In this document: positions 29,366 through 40,312 of the stretch, piece after piece
How the letters are laid out: each line of letters starts with the position of its first letter
Position numbering within the stretch: the stretch's first letter is position 1
Assembly: GCF_003711845.1 (NCBI RefSeq)
Contig: NZ_RHLQ01000024.1
Span: 1-52,405 of the forward strand
Direction: 5' to 3'
Length of the DNA: 52,405 nucleotides
Source: Lysinibacillus halotolerans
GTDB lineage: Bacteria > Bacillota > Bacilli > Bacillales_A > Planococcaceae
Made by a program: the position numbers and the translations under genes
The notes under the pieces: model-generated
The model's input: only the letters and a program-made list of their open reading frames with translations
Databases searched by the model: none
Told to the model about the DNA's origin: nothing

Positions 29366-29593
29366 TTATTGCAACCATTTTTTCAGTGCGTAATAATCGG
29401 GAAATTGTCTCAATGAATCTTCACAATGTTCACAAATACAATGCACTGTTGTATCACCGTGCTCATTTTTTTCAATATAATCGTCTACTTCTCCCACTTC
29501 GAATAAATGCAACTTACGTATAGTTTCATCCGCATCAAAGGGTAATGTCCCAATTTCCGTTTCACAATGACGACAACGATAACGAACAGGCAT
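29366..29593 (-). CDS. fin: Anti-sigma-F factor Fin (YabK)
   Basis: A 75-residue zinc-ribbon protein that in B. subtilis binds sigma-F and helps the forespore switch from sigma-F to sigma-G. Two Cys pairs are present: CRHC (7 and 10) and CEHC (54 and 57), with an extra Cys52. The family C-terminus PDYYALKKWLQ is conserved. AAAGGAGG lies nine bases before the ATG. The conserved place between pth and mfd supports the assignment. I could not assign a forespore promoter. Confidence 0.93.
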   Translation of the reverse strand: MPVRYRCRHCETEIGTLPFDADETIRKLHLFEVGEVDDYIEKNEHGDTTVHCICEHCEDSLRQFPDYYALKKWLQ

Positions 29594-29667
29594 TAGTATC
29601 GTCCTCCTTTAAGTATGTAAAAGCATACGCTTTCTAATACTCAAAGTATTGACCTAATTTTGCCTAT

Positions 29668-30231
29668 TTATGCACCGTTAAATTCAGTCATCACATCTAG
29701 AAATTTTTTGGATAGTGATGATTCTACTGCAGCGACGGTTTTATTAACGGCTTCATCAATAATTGGATCCTCTTCTTTTGAAAATTTTGCTAATACATAA
29801 TCCGTTACTTTCATACCAGCAGGTGGTCGGTTAATCCCTACTCGAATTCGATTAAACTCTTGTGATCCTAAATGTTGTATTAACGATTTAATTCCGTTAT
29901 GGCCTCCAGCACTACCTTTTTGTCTTAACCGGAGTTTTCCTGTTTCTAAATCTAAATCATCATATATTACAATGATGTCTTCTATATCAATATCAAAATA
30001 ATCCATTAACGGGCGAACACATTCACCTGATAAGTTCATATATGTTAAAGGTTTTAACAAAATGACTTTCCCTTCAGGCCGATGAACAATGGCATACATT
30101 CCATTAAATTTTAATTGATTTAACGGAGAATCCCATTTTTCAGCTAATGCATCAATGCATTCAAAGCCAATATTATGTCGTGTATGTTCATATTGTTTCC
30201 CGGGATTCCCTAATCCAATAATTAATTTCAT
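29668..30231 (-). CDS. pth: Peptidyl-tRNA hydrolase (SpoVC)
   Basis: Recycles tRNA by hydrolysing peptidyl-tRNA released from ribosomes; essential and also needed for sporulation in B. subtilis (spoVC). Signature [19 protein letters not shown] at the N-terminus includes the catalytic histidine (His19), and the loop TYMNLSGE and the [13 protein letters not shown] segment are intact. Length is 187 residues. AGGATGA lies upstream of the ATG. It lies between ctc and fin as in B. subtilis. Confidence 0.96.
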   Translation of the reverse strand: MKLIIGLGNPGKQYEHTRHNIGFECIDALAEKWDSPLNQLKFNGMYAIVHRPEGKVILLKPLTYMNLSGECVRPLMDYFDIDIEDIIVIYDDLDLETGKLRLRQKGSAGGHNGIKSLIQHLGSQEFNRIRVGINRPPAGMKVTDYVLAKFSKEEDPIIDEAVNKTVAAVESSLSKKFLDVMTEFNGA

Positions 30232-30335
30232 AATTGACTCATCCTTTTTTCACTAATCGTAGCTTATTTTATCATACGCTGTGTTGAAAAAGAAAAAACA
30301 AGTTTTGTTTATGTAATTTTCCTTTTGTTTTCAAA

Positions 30336-30370
30336 ATAAAAATGTATGAGCATCAACTCATACATTTTTT
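30336..30370 (-). terminator. Terminator of ctc
   Basis: A perfect 13-bp stem (30338-30350 with 30357-30369, AAAAATGTATGAG) with a six-base loop and T run, three bases after the ctc stop codon. Confidence 0.9.
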
Positions 30371-30372
30371 GA

Positions 30373-31002
30373 TTAACTTTCTGATTCGGGTGCTTCTGTT
30401 GCTTTAATATCTTGATTTTCATCGTCACCTTGTCCAGCTGTATCATCATTAACCACTACTGGAGGTGTAACGGTCACTACCGTCTCTTCATCTTGATTTA
30501 ATATTTCGTATTGGACACTACTACGAATACCCCCTACAGAGATGGAATCATTCATTGCCAAATTGGAGATATCCACGTCAATTGACTCTGGAATGTCGGA
30601 CGGTTTCACTTTAATTTTTAATACTCGTAATGGTTGAGTTAAAACGCCGCCTTCTTTTACACCGATTGCTTCGCCAATAGGAGTAATCGGCACTTCCACT
30701 TCTAATTCTTCTGACATATTAATGGATAAAAAATCTACATGTTTTACTGTCCCTTTTAGTGCACATCTTTGTACTTCATTTAAAATAGCGTTTAATTGTT
30801 TTCCTTCAACATCAATTTTAAATACTGCTGTACGTCCATATTGTTGGACAGCTTTTGCAGTATCCTTGTAATCAATTGATACAGGAATCGTATCGACATT
30901 ATATCCGTAGATTACTGCTGGTAATTTCCCTTCATTTCGTAATTTCGTTAAAGAAGAACGAGCTCCTTTATCACGTCGAGTCGCTTGTAATACTATATCC
31001 AA
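30373..31002 (-). CDS. ctc: Ribosomal protein L25/Ctc, general stress form
   Basis: Binds 5S rRNA in the large ribosomal subunit. The 209-residue protein has the L25 N-domain (about 1-90) with RNEGKLPAVIYG, followed by the TL5-type beta domain and a long acidic tail (DDTAGQGDDENQD). The start is TTG at 31000-31002, eight bases after AAGGAG; no ATG is available. In B. subtilis ctc is under sigma-B, but I found no sigma-B motif here. It follows prs after that gene's terminator. Confidence 0.94.
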   Translation of the reverse strand: MDIVLQATRRDKGARSSLTKLRNEGKLPAVIYGYNVDTIPVSIDYKDTAKAVQQYGRTAVFKIDVEGKQLNAILNEVQRCALKGTVKHVDFLSINMSEELEVEVPITPIGEAIGVKEGGVLTQPLRVLKIKVKPSDIPESIDVDISNLAMNDSISVGGIRSSVQYEILNQDEETVVTVTPPVVVNDDTAGQGDDENQDIKATEAPESES

Positions 31003-31144
31003 AAAAATCGCTCCTTTCAGAAAATCATGACTTATACTATTATGTCTATTTTTCTGAATACTAAACTCTTTTATTGGACAAATTTGTATATTAGATTCAC
31101 GTGTTAAATTCCAATTTATTTATATCTCAATTATACTAGAACAT

Positions 31145-31177
31145 AAAAAAGACAAGGCTACTAATATAGCCTTGTCT
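31145..31177 (-). terminator. Terminator of prs
   Basis: Minus-strand stem AGACAAGGCTA with TAGCCTTGTCT, six-base loop and six T, 12 bases after the prs stop codon. Confidence 0.9.
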
Positions 31178-31189
31178 ATCTATATAGGA

Positions 31190-32149
31190 TTAATCGAATA
31201 ATGTACTTACAGATTTGTTTTCATATACACGAGAAATTGCTTCTGCCATTAAATTCGCTACTGAAAGTTGTTTAATTTTTGGAGACACTTTATCTTCAGT
31301 CAGTTGAATTGTATTTGTTACTACTAATTCTTTAATTGCTGAGTTTTCAATGCGCTCAATAGCTGGACCTGATAATACAGGGTGAGAACAACATGCATAA
31401 ACTTCTTTTGCACCTGCCTCAATTAATGCATTTGCACCAATTGTAATTGTACCTGCAGTATCAATAATATCATCAATTAAGATACAAACTTTTCCTTCAA
31501 TGTTCCCGACAATGTTCATAACTTCCGCCACGTTTGGTTTTGGACGACGTTTATCGATAATAGCAATTGGAGCTTTTAAACGCTCTGCCATTTTACGTGC
31601 ACGAGTAACTCCACCGTGATCCGGAGATACAACGACAAGATCTTCTGGATTTAAGTTTTTGGATTTGAAGTAAGTAGATAAGATCGGTACTGCTTGTAAA
31701 TGGTCAATTAAAATATCAAAGAAACCTTGAATTTGTGGTGCGTGTAAATCTAATACGATTACACGGTCAGCACCTGCAGTTTCTAATAAATTCGCTACTA
31801 ATTTCGCTGTAATTGGTTCACGAGCCTTCGCTTTACGGTCTTGGCGTGCATAGCCATAATAAGGGATGACTACATTAATTGTACGAGCAGAAGCACGTTT
31901 AACAGCATCAATCATAATTAAAAGTTCCATTAAATGTTCATTTACAGGGGCAGAAGTCGATTGAACGATGAAAACGTCACAACCGCGGATACTTTCCTCA
32001 ATACTAATTTGAACTTCTCCATCACTGAAATGTTTAACAGATGATTTCCCAAGTTCAACACCCATCAATTCCGCAATTTCTTGTGCTAAAGGGTAGTTAG
32101 AATTTAAAGAGAAGATTTTAAGTTTTGTGTCAGCATATTGATACGGCAT
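31190..32149 (-). CDS. prs: Ribose-phosphate pyrophosphokinase
   Basis: Makes PRPP from ribose 5-phosphate and ATP for purine, pyrimidine, histidine, tryptophan and NAD synthesis. The 319-residue protein has [12 protein letters not shown] and the PRPP-binding [12 protein letters not shown] motif, and the flexible-loop [16 protein letters not shown] lies five bases before the ATG. It lies 26 bases after glmU and is surely cotranscribed with it. Confidence 0.97.
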   Translation of the reverse strand: MPYQYADTKLKIFSLNSNYPLAQEIAELMGVELGKSSVKHFSDGEVQISIEESIRGCDVFIVQSTSAPVNEHLMELLIMIDAVKRASARTINVVIPYYGYARQDRKAKAREPITAKLVANLLETAGADRVIVLDLHAPQIQGFFDILIDHLQAVPILSTYFKSKNLNPEDLVVVSPDHGGVTRARKMAERLKAPIAIIDKRRPKPNVAEVMNIVGNIEGKVCILIDDIIDTAGTITIGANALIEAGAKEVYACCSHPVLSGPAIERIENSAIKELVVTNTIQLTEDKVSPKIKQLSVANLMAEAISRVYENKSVSTLFD

Positions 32150-32175
32150 GATGGCCTCCTAATAGTTTTACAAAT

Positions 32176-33546
32176 TTATTTTGAATTTAATTTCTTTGCA
32201 TAATCAAGTTTATTTTCTTGTCTAGAACGCGCGATTGCCAACGCGTCTTCTGGTACTTCTTTCGTAATCGTTGAACCAGCTGCTATAAACGAACCAGCAC
32301 CTAATTTAACGGGTGCCACTAAATTTGAATTACATCCTACAAAAACATTATCTTCAATTACTGTTTTAAATTTATTTTTACCATCATAGTTAACTGTGAT
32401 TGAACCACAACCGATGTTTACATTGTTCCCTACTTCCGCATCACCAATATAGCTTAAGTGGGAAACTTTTGTATCATTACCTAGCGTGCTTTTCTTCACT
32501 TCAACAAAGTTACCAATTTTCACGTGGTTTCCTAATTGAGAATCAGGACGTAAATGGGCAAATGGACCAACCGCAGTATCTTCTCCTACTACACTATCTG
32601 TTGCAACAGAATTTTGTACGATAGAGCGATCACCAATTTGACTATTAACAATTGTAGTATTCGGACCGATAATACAATCACTACCAATAATCGTCTTTCC
32701 TTCAATCATTACACCAGGTTTGATGACAGTATCACTACCAATTACTGCATCTGCACTAATAGAAGTAGTAGATGGATTAATAATCGTTACACCATTTCGC
32801 ATATGCTTCTCATTAATACGAGCACGCATAATTTCTTCCGCTTGTGCTAATGCTACACGATCATTAACACCTAACGTTTCATCAAAATTGGAACAAGTAT
32901 ATGCTGATACAATTTCACCTTGTTGTTGTAATATTTCAATGACATCTGGTAAATAATATTCACCTTGTGCATTTTCATTTTTAACAAGCTTTAATGCTTC
33001 AAATAATGCTTTGTTATCAAAGCAATAAGTTCCAGTGTTAATTTCATTAACTAACTGTTGTTCAGGTGAAGCATCTTTTTGCTCTACAATTTGTTCTACT
33101 TGGCCATTAGCACCACGAATTACACGACCATAACCTGTTGGATTGTCAGCAACTGCCGTTAAAATCGTCGCTTTTGCCTTTTGATTTTGGTGATGTTCAT
33201 ATAGCGCTTTCATCGTTTCAGGACGAATTAAAGGAGTATCTCCACAAACAACTAACGTTGTCCCTTCCAATGAACCTAAAATCGCCTCAGCTTGAATAAC
33301 GGCATGAGCCGTACCAAGTTGTTCTTCCTGAAGTACATATTCACTTTTATCGCCCAATTGATCTTTTACTTTATCCGCTCCGTGACCAACAACAGTAACA
33401 ATACGGTTCACATTCAAAGTTTGAATGTTTTCTACAACATGTTCTACCATTGGTTTTCCACATACAGGATGGAGCACCTTATATAATTTGGACTTCATGC
33501 GAGTTCCTTGACCAGCAGCCAAAATGACTGCAAAAATGTTCGTCAT
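32176..33546 (-). CDS. glmU: Bifunctional UDP-GlcNAc synthesis enzyme GlmU
   Basis: Acetylates glucosamine 1-phosphate and then couples it to UTP, giving UDP-N-acetylglucosamine for peptidoglycan and teichoic acid. The N-terminal uridyltransferase has [11 protein letters not shown]. The C-terminal half is a left-handed beta-helix of hexapeptide repeats with the acetyltransferase histidine in GPFAHLRPD. The frame runs eight codons further upstream, but the ATG at 33544-33546 lies seven bases after GGAGG and gives 456 residues, the B. subtilis length. Confidence 0.97.
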   Translation of the reverse strand: MTNIFAVILAAGQGTRMKSKLYKVLHPVCGKPMVEHVVENIQTLNVNRIVTVVGHGADKVKDQLGDKSEYVLQEEQLGTAHAVIQAEAILGSLEGTTLVVCGDTPLIRPETMKALYEHHQNQKAKATILTAVADNPTGYGRVIRGANGQVEQIVEQKDASPEQQLVNEINTGTYCFDNKALFEALKLVKNENAQGEYYLPDVIEILQQQGEIVSAYTCSNFDETLGVNDRVALAQAEEIMRARINEKHMRNGVTIINPSTTSISADAVIGSDTVIKPGVMIEGKTIIGSDCIIGPNTTIVNSQIGDRSIVQNSVATDSVVGEDTAVGPFAHLRPDSQLGNHVKIGNFVEVKKSTLGNDTKVSHLSYIGDAEVGNNVNIGCGSITVNYDGKNKFKTVIEDNVFVGCNSNLVAPVKLGAGSFIAAGSTITKEVPEDALAIARSRQENKLDYAKKLNSK

Positions 33547-33684
33547 TCTAAGTCCTCCAATTTTCCTCATATTCTCTTATGACTATATAGTAAATTCACC
33601 CGATTTTCAAGGCTTCCAGACTTGACAAATCCATGACATCCTTATTTGGTATTTCCTTCATTTTTTCTATTACTTTTATACATG

Positions 33685-33717
33685 AAAAAAGAGACTACTC
33701 TAGGTAAGTAGTCTCTT
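33685..33717 (-). terminator. Terminator of spoVG
   Basis: Minus-strand stem AAGAGACTACT with AGTAGTCTCTT, seven-base loop, and T run, 10 bases after the spoVG stop codon. Confidence 0.9.
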
Positions 33718-33727
33718 CATCTTTACA

Positions 33728-34018
33728 TTATGCATTTGCCTCTTCAAGTTGAAGTGCTTCTTCTTCACTAGAAGCATGATAAGCAGCTAATACTACATCT
33801 TGAAGTTTATTTCTTGTTTCAGAGTTAATAGGATGTGCAATGTCACGGAATTCTCCGTCGGGTGTACGCTTGCTTGGCATAGCAACAAATAACCCATTAT
33901 TTCCATCAATCACTCGAATATCATGAACCACGAATTCATCGTCTAGTGTGATGGAAGCAATTGCTCGCATGCGCCCATCAGTTTGAACACGTCTTAATCT
34001 TACGTCAGTAACTTCCAT
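33728..34018 (-). CDS. spoVG: Septation/RNA-binding regulator SpoVG
   Basis: A 96-residue SpoVG protein. In B. subtilis it affects septation at the start of sporulation; in other Firmicutes it binds nucleic acids and regulates virulence and cell-wall genes. The conserved core [20 protein letters not shown] and [22 protein letters not shown] is unchanged. AGGAGTGA precedes the ATG. It has a near-perfect sigma-H promoter of its own (34057-34085) and is followed by a terminator, so it forms a single unit between ridA and glmU. Confidence 0.97.
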   Translation of the reverse strand: MEVTDVRLRRVQTDGRMRAIASITLDDEFVVHDIRVIDGNNGLFVAMPSKRTPDGEFRDIAHPINSETRNKLQDVVLAAYHASSEEEALQLEEANA

Positions 34019-34056
34019 TCTCTCACTCCTCTCATCTAGGATGCCTTTTAAAGATA

Positions 34057-34085
34057 TGATTCTACAAAAATTTCTTTTTTCCTTC
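34057..34085 (-). promoter_or_regulatory. Sigma-H promoter of spoVG
   Basis: On the minus strand GAAGGAAAA (34077-34085) fits the sigma-H -35 consensus RnAGGAwww. After 11 bases comes GTAGAATCA (34057-34065), fitting the -10 RnnGAATww except for the eighth base. spoVG is a classic sigma-H gene. AT-rich DNA upstream would suit AbrB binding. Confidence 0.8.
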
Positions 34086-34185
34086 TTCTTTTATAAAATT
34101 TTCGAAAAAATGAGAAATATTTTTTATATAAAAAAAATGACGAACTACTACTAAAGTAATTCACCACTTTTTCTTGTAAACTAGT

Positions 34186-34560
34186 TTATTCCACTACTGC
34201 AATTACTTCAATTTCTACCTTTACATCCTTTGGTAATCTAGCTACTTCTATTGCTGATCGTGCAGGTTTGTGATCTCCAAAATGATTAGCATACACTTCA
34301 TTCATTGCTGCAAAGTCATTCATATCTGCTAAAAAGACAGTTGTTTTTACAACATGATTTAAAGAACTACCTGCTTCTTTTAAGACAGCTTTCAAATTTT
34401 CAAATACTTGATTTGTTTGAGCTACAATGTCGCCTTCTACTAATTCACCTGCTGCAGTTAACGGAATTTGACCAGAGCTATAGAACATTCCATTTACAAT
34501 AATTCCTTGAGCGTATGGACCGATTGCTGCCGGTGCATTGTTCGTTGATACAGTTTTCAT
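34186..34560 (-). CDS. ridA: Reactive intermediate deaminase RidA (YabJ)
   Basis: Deaminates reactive enamine/imine intermediates such as 2-aminoacrylate from PLP enzymes. The 124-residue protein has the family pattern [33 protein letters not shown] and the C-terminal [22 protein letters not shown] with the substrate-binding Arg and Glu. It follows purR by one base, as yabJ follows purR in B. subtilis. AAGGAGG lies upstream of the ATG inside the purR 3' end. Confidence 0.96.
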   Translation of the reverse strand: MKTVSTNNAPAAIGPYAQGIIVNGMFYSSGQIPLTAAGELVEGDIVAQTNQVFENLKAVLKEAGSSLNHVVKTTVFLADMNDFAAMNEVYANHFGDHKPARSAIEVARLPKDVKVEIEVIAVVE

Positions 34561-34561
34561 T

Positions 34562-35389
34562 TTATATGCCCTCCTTTAAAAAGTAATTCCCTTCACTTAA
34601 AGCAATGGTACGATCTTTTTCATTTACGGCATGGAGTTTTACTAATGAATAATAATCATCAACAAGCGTTTCATCTGCATGTTCTGCTTCTACAAGAACA
34701 GCAATCCCTGCAAGTTCACAATCAAACTCTTCCAATAAATTTTTCATTCCATTCATCGTACCCCCAACTTTCATAAAATCGTCGGTTATTAGCACACGTT
34801 GCCCACTCTTCATGCTACGTTTAGAAAGCACCATCGTTTGAATGCGACGGGAAGAACCTGAAACATAATTAATACTTACTGTTGAACCTTCTGTTACTTT
34901 ACTATCTCGACGGACTACGACAACTGGAACATTCAAATGTCTAGCAATTGAATGAGCGATAGATATTCCTTTTGTCGCTACTGTCATAATGACATCAATA
35001 TGTTGATCAGCAAAGATGCTAGCGAATACTTTCCCTACTCGATTCATAAGCTCCGGATTACCGAGTAAATCCGTCATAAACAAATATCCACCTGGCAATA
35101 AGCGGTCTGATTGGCTTAGTTCTGAAATTAATAATTGAATAATATCCCGAACTTCTTCCTTTGACATTTTAGGAATATATTTTACCCCACCTGCCGCACC
35201 AGGTACTGTCACCAACAACCCGATTCCTTTTTCTTCAAACGTTTCTTTTACAATCGTTAAATCTTCGCTAATTGAGGATTTAGCCGATTGATAAGTTTCA
35301 GAAAAATAAGTTAGCGGGATCAGCTGATGTGGATGCTCAAGTAAATAATAAGTCATATCAACTAGCCGTTCACTTCGCTTCCATTTCAT
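34562..35389 (-). CDS. purR: Purine operon repressor PurR
   Basis: Represses purine synthesis genes; PRPP relieves repression. The 275-residue protein has an N-terminal winged helix (about 1-70) and a phosphoribosyltransferase-like domain with the PRPP motif [14 protein letters not shown] near 200. AGAGGAT lies four bases before the ATG. It sits upstream of ridA in the same unit. I did not find an obvious PurBox pair in this window. Confidence 0.96.
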   Translation of the reverse strand: MKWKRSERLVDMTYYLLEHPHQLIPLTYFSETYQSAKSSISEDLTIVKETFEEKGIGLLVTVPGAAGGVKYIPKMSKEEVRDIIQLLISELSQSDRLLPGGYLFMTDLLGNPELMNRVGKVFASIFADQHIDVIMTVATKGISIAHSIARHLNVPVVVVRRDSKVTEGSTVSINYVSGSSRRIQTMVLSKRSMKSGQRVLITDDFMKVGGTMNGMKNLLEEFDCELAGIAVLVEAEHADETLVDDYYSLVKLHAVNEKDRTIALSEGNYFLKEGI

Positions 35390-35516
35390 GCGATCCTCTC
35401 CTAAACATTAAATTTGTACTTCAAGCTTTTTTGATTTTTTATACCCATACTTTTATTAATCAAGCAACTTTCAATAGACGAATAATTTATAGAAAAAGTA
35501 TCATAAATGTACGCAT

Positions 35517-36383
35517 TTAAGCAAGTGAATTTCTTTCCCCTAATAAACGAACTGCAAAAACTTCATCACAAAAACCTCGTAAACCATTATAAATACGAGG
35601 AAGTCTTGATTCGTTATCAACTAATCCAAATACAGTTGGACCACTTCCACTCATTAAAACTGCATCCGCGCCAAAACGTTTCATCTGTTCTTTAATCATG
35701 ACAACTTCTGGATGAAGTTCAAAGGTAACGGATTCAAGAACATTCCCTACCGATTCACACATCATGAAATAATCATTTTTTTCTATCGCTTCAATCATTT
35801 GCTTTGTATTAGGGTGCTCAATCTCATCAACATTCAGTCCACCATAAACTTGTGCTGTTGATACGCCAATTTTCGGTTTAGCTAAAACGATCCAGCATGT
35901 TGGTGGTGCGGGAAGGTGATGAATTTTTTCTCCCCGTCCAGTTGCTAATGCCGTCCCCCCATAAACACAAAAGGATACATCCGAACCAATTTTAGCGCCT
36001 AATTCAGCTAACGTATCAATAGATAAATTTAAACCCCAAAGCTCGTTCAATCCTTTTAACGTTGCAGCTGCATCACTACTGCCACCAGCAAGACCAGCTG
36101 CAACCGGAATTTCTTTATCAATTACAATTGTAACGCCTTCTTTTATCCCATATGTATCTTTAATTAATTGGGCAGCTTGATAAGCTAAATTTCGATTATC
36201 ATCTGGAATAAATCCATTAGTAGAATTGATTTTAATTTGCCCATCCTTACGGGACTCTAGTCCAATACGGTCTGATAAGTCAACCGTAGTCATAATCATC
36301 TCTACTTCATGGTAATTATCAGGACGTTTATATAAAACATCTAAAGTTAAATTTATTTTCGCTGGCGCTTTCACATAAAGCAT
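35517..36383 (-). CDS. ispE: CDP-ME kinase, isoprenoid synthesis
   Basis: 4-Diphosphocytidyl-2-C-methyl-D-erythritol kinase of the MEP pathway, a GHMP kinase. The 288-residue protein starts [12 protein letters not shown] with the catalytic Lys region and has the ATP-binding [17 protein letters not shown] near residue 92 and [11 protein letters not shown] near the C-terminus. GAGGAGG precedes the ATG. The gap to sspF upstream contains the sspF terminator. Confidence 0.96.
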   Translation of the reverse strand: MLYVKAPAKINLTLDVLYKRPDNYHEVEMIMTTVDLSDRIGLESRKDGQIKINSTNGFIPDDNRNLAYQAAQLIKDTYGIKEGVTIVIDKEIPVAAGLAGGSSDAAATLKGLNELWGLNLSIDTLAELGAKIGSDVSFCVYGGTALATGRGEKIHHLPAPPTCWIVLAKPKIGVSTAQVYGGLNVDEIEHPNTKQMIEAIEKNDYFMMCESVGNVLESVTFELHPEVVMIKEQMKRFGADAVLMSGSGPTVFGLVDNESRLPRIYNGLRGFCDEVFAVRLLGERNSLA

Positions 36384-36584
36384 ACCGTGTCCTCCTCAAT
36401 TGGCAACCAAATCTATAGTGAAACCCTTTTTGTTTTCATTTTAAAAATTAGTATAAGTTAACCATAAAAAGGTCCCTTATGTAGACAGTCTCATTACTTC
36501 CATATATTTTACCATAACGGAATCAAAAGTGTCTCAAACCCGTGTTACGAAATAGTTTAAACGTTTTTTTCAATAGTTATCAAT

Positions 36585-36620
36585 GAAAAAGCCAATAAAT
36601 CCATTTCAGGATTTATTGGC
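36585..36620 (-). terminator. Terminator of sspF
   Basis: A perfect 12-bp stem (36591-36602 with 36609-36620, GCCAATAAATCC) with a six-base loop and T run, 17 bases after the sspF stop codon. Confidence 0.9.
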
Positions 36621-36637
36621 AAAATGTTAACTACTAC

Positions 36638-36829
36638 TTACTTTTGATTGTTTTGGTTTTGCTGTGCTAGACCTTGTTCGGCCATTTCAATTGCTCGCTT
36701 TACCATATTACCTGCATCACGTGATTTTATTCCGCCCCAGCCTTCACGTTCGACTACATCATAAAATCCGAGTTCCTTGGCAATCTCTTCTTTTAGACGA
36801 CTCGACATGATTCCTTTTCTTCTGGCCAT
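36638..36829 (-). CDS. sspF: Small acid-soluble spore protein, SspF type
   Basis: A 63-residue alpha/beta-type SASP relative that binds spore DNA. It matches SspF in the segments [18 protein letters not shown] and [20 protein letters not shown]; the tail is Asn/Gln-rich. AAGGAGG lies upstream of the ATG. It follows veg after a terminator, and CATACTA at 36869-36875 could be its sigma-G -10 element. Confidence 0.95.
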   Translation of the reverse strand: MARRKGIMSSRLKEEIAKELGFYDVVEREGWGGIKSRDAGNMVKRAIEMAEQGLAQQNQNNQK

Positions 36830-36868
36830 GCAGTTATTCCTCCTTCAAAATAAGTAGGTTAACAACTG

Positions 36869-36875
36869 TAGTATG
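36869..36875 (-). promoter_or_regulatory. Possible sigma-G -10 element of sspF
   Basis: CATACTA on the minus strand is a perfect sigma-G -10 element, about 40 bases before the sspF start. The matching -35 17-18 bases upstream is poor (AGTGTT or GAGTGT) and lies in the veg terminator. Confidence 0.5.
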
Positions 36876-36884
36876 TGCGAAAGA

Positions 36885-36914
36885 AAACAAAAAACACTCA
36901 AAAATGAGTGTTTT
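36885..36914 (-). terminator. Terminator of veg
   Basis: Ten-bp stem AAAACACTCA with TGAGTGTTTT, four-base loop, and T-rich tract, 16 bases after the veg stop codon. Confidence 0.85.
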
Positions 36915-36930
36915 AAAAATACAAATAAAA

Positions 36931-37191
36931 CTATTTGGCAATGGCAACTTGCACATCGTCTAAAAATGTTATTTCTACTGCTTCAGTTAGAATATCTGTG
37001 TAGCTATAAGAAACGCGTTTACAAGCGTTATCTTCTTGATCGAGCTCAACTACAAATACTGCGTGATAAGTTTCACTAAGTACTCCATCACACTCAACCG
37101 TTTTCTTGCGACCTCCGTTTGCTTTTAATCGCAAACGTTTACCCAAATGACAATCTAGAGACTTTTTAATGTCAGCTAACGTTTTTGGCAT
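36931..37191 (-). CDS. veg: Veg protein, biofilm-associated
   Basis: An 86-residue protein, exactly the length of B. subtilis Veg, which stimulates biofilm formation genes by an effect on the SinR repressor. The segment [17 protein letters not shown] is conserved. The frame runs 12 codons further up, across the -10 region, but the ATG at 37189-37191 ([13 protein letters not shown]) follows GTGAGGTG and fits the known start. Two near-consensus promoters drive it, in line with the strong veg promoter of B. subtilis. In B. subtilis yabG lies between rsmA and veg; here the gap is too short for it. Confidence 0.95.
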   Translation of the reverse strand: MPKTLADIKKSLDCHLGKRLRLKANGGRKKTVECDGVLSETYHAVFVVELDQEDNACKRVSYSYTDILTEAVEITFLDDVQVAIAK

Positions 37192-37215
37192 TTTCGCATA
37201 CACCTCACTATACCT

Positions 37216-37244
37216 AGTATAGCCCATTATTGGTTACTTGTCAA
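37216..37244 (-). promoter_or_regulatory. veg promoter, proximal
   Basis: On the minus strand there is a perfect -35 TTGACA (37239-37244), a 17-base spacer and a -10 TATACT (37216-37221). Predicted start about 18 bases before the ATG. Confidence 0.85.
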
Positions 37245-37255
37245 CAAATTATAAT

Positions 37256-37284
37256 ATTTTATCAGCAGATAAAATTGTTGTCAA
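37256..37284 (-). promoter_or_regulatory. veg promoter, distal
   Basis: On the minus strand there is a perfect -35 TTGACA (37279-37284), a 17-base spacer and a -10 TAAAAT (37256-37261). It lies 40 bases upstream of the proximal promoter. Confidence 0.8.
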
Positions 37285-37338
37285 CTTTTTTTGCATAAAA
37301 AAGTATTGGAATTTAATAAAAAAATGACACGTTTCATA

Positions 37339-38785
<1,447 letters not shown>

Positions 38786-38885
38786 AAATATACCCCTCTT
38801 TTCAAACAATCTGTGACTATAATAACATACAATAGTGTAAACGTCGTTTTATTTATAATTCATAACCAACGTATATAATGCATCC

Positions 38886-38930
38886 AAAAAATAAAAGAGT
38901 CTTCCCATTTACAGACAGGAAGACTCTTTT
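38886..38930 (-). terminator. Terminator of the RpfB-like gene
   Basis: A perfect 13-bp stem (38893-38905 with 38918-38930, AAAAGAGTCTTCC) followed by T-rich sequence on the minus strand. Confidence 0.9.
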
Positions 38931-38974
38931 AAACATTTTGGTTGATCAACTAATCTTTTGAAAGCTTAATAGAC

Positions 38975-40180
38975 TTAATTTAAAATTTTAATGCGGACTT
39001 TTTTCCGTCCCCAATTATTGGCTTCTTGTTTCGAGCTTACAAAGACATCAATTTTATTTCCTTGGATGGATCCACCCGTATCTGCAGCGATCGCATTACC
39101 ATACCCTTCAACCCAAACTTTCGATCCTAATGGAATTACATTTGGGTCAACCGCAATAACTTTCATACCAGAATTGGCTTTTAAGTTAAGACCTGTGGCA
39201 GAAACGCCTGAACATCCTTTACAGTCTGCAGTGTAAGCAGTAGCCGTTACATAAAATTCTTTGCTATTTTTTGAAGAAGAACTATTACCACGAGAAACTG
39301 TAGCTGTTACTACTTTTGTACCAACTGCGACAACTTCTGTTTTTGGTTCTTTCAAAACTTCTTCTGTTTTTAGCTTTTTATCTACTACTTTACCATTTTC
39401 TTTCGTAACTTCATAAGTGCGAGCTATTTTTCCTTCCTCGCCCTCTGTGACTACCTTTTCTTTTCCTTTTAGTAACGAAGAGTCTGATTTCGTCTCTACT
39501 GCGAAATCAACCGATTCTTCCACTACATCGGTAACCTTTTCTACACGAACAACTGTGATTTTATCCTCTGGAGTGATAACAGCCTCCAAATCATTTTCAA
39601 CACGATCAAACTCATTAAGCTGAATTCCCTGTTGTTTCAAAAAGTTAGCGACCGTAGTCGAAGTGGACCAAACTTGTCTTTCCTCTAAACCATCGACAAG
39701 CGTTAACTGAAACGCCTTTTGAATATCGATTTTGTTATCTGCTCCTACTTCTGCGTCCAAAGCAACTGATAATTTATCATGCTCTGTTACTTCGATATTT
39801 GCTTCTTCCAAAATGTTCTTCACTTTACTTTCAGTTGTCCAAACCTTTGACTCTTTTCCGTCAACTGAAATAGTTACTTCTTTAGCTTGTTCCCAATCAA
39901 TCGTCATTCCACTGACGATCTTGGTGTTCAGTGAGGGTGATACTTTATCATATTCAGAAACGGCAATACCTTCTTGTTGTAAAAGTTCGCCTACTGTATT
40001 TGCGTGTGTTAATAATTCTTGTTCTTTACCGTTTGCATTTACAACAACCGACTCTTTTGTTCCTTGATAAGCAACAAAAGAAACTACTGAAACAAACAGG
40101 ATAAGAGATATAATTCCTACCACTGTTCGCTTACTCCTCAATGATCCTGAGAACAAGTTTTTCATGGAAATTTTTGACAT
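38975..40180 (-). CDS. yabE: Cell-wall protein with DUF348, G5 and 3D domains (YabE/RpfB-like)
   Basis: A 401-residue secreted or membrane-anchored wall enzyme. An N-terminal membrane helix or signal (about 20-39) is followed by three DUF348 repeats (about 45-210). A G5 domain (about 215-290) and a C-terminal 3D domain (about 305-401) follow; the 3D domain holds the Asp residues that suggest lytic transglycosylase-like activity (ADTGGSIQG). Such proteins are resuscitation-promoting-factor homologues (Sps/YabE) in Firmicutes. AAGGAGG precedes the ATG. It has a perfect consensus promoter and its own terminator. Confidence 0.92.
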   Translation of the reverse strand: MSKISMKNLFSGSLRSKRTVVGIISLILFVSVVSFVAYQGTKESVVVNANGKEQELLTHANTVGELLQQEGIAVSEYDKVSPSLNTKIVSGMTIDWEQAKEVTISVDGKESKVWTTESKVKNILEEANIEVTEHDKLSVALDAEVGADNKIDIQKAFQLTLVDGLEERQVWSTSTTVANFLKQQGIQLNEFDRVENDLEAVITPEDKITVVRVEKVTDVVEESVDFAVETKSDSSLLKGKEKVVTEGEEGKIARTYEVTKENGKVVDKKLKTEEVLKEPKTEVVAVGTKVVTATVSRGNSSSSKNSKEFYVTATAYTADCKGCSGVSATGLNLKANSGMKVIAVDPNVIPLGSKVWVEGYGNAIAADTGGSIQGNKIDVFVSSKQEANNWGRKKVRIKILN

Positions 40181-40207
40181 GAAAAACGCCTCCTTGACAC
40201 TCGTTGG

Positions 40208-40236
40208 ATTATACGGGCTACTTTTTTAGCTGTCAA
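40208..40236 (-). promoter_or_regulatory. Consensus promoter of the YabE-like gene
   Basis: On the minus strand there is a perfect -35 TTGACA (40231-40236), a 17-base spacer and a perfect -10 TATAAT (40208-40213). The predicted start leaves a leader of about 20 bases. Confidence 0.9.
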
Positions 40237-40312
40237 CCAATTAAATTTTTATAAAAAATAGTCCATTTATTTTAATCCGTCTTAAACGCAGTATTGGAGA
40301 CGTTTCGGATTC

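Noticed and set aside
29611-29641. Possible sigma-G promoter before fin (CATACTT with an AGTATT-like -35)
   Set aside because: Its start point would fall inside the fin Shine-Dalgarno sequence, which would destroy the ribosome site.
31003-31140. Sigma-B promoter for ctc
   Set aside because: A GTTTAG-like -35 is present but no GGGTAT -10 at the right distance.
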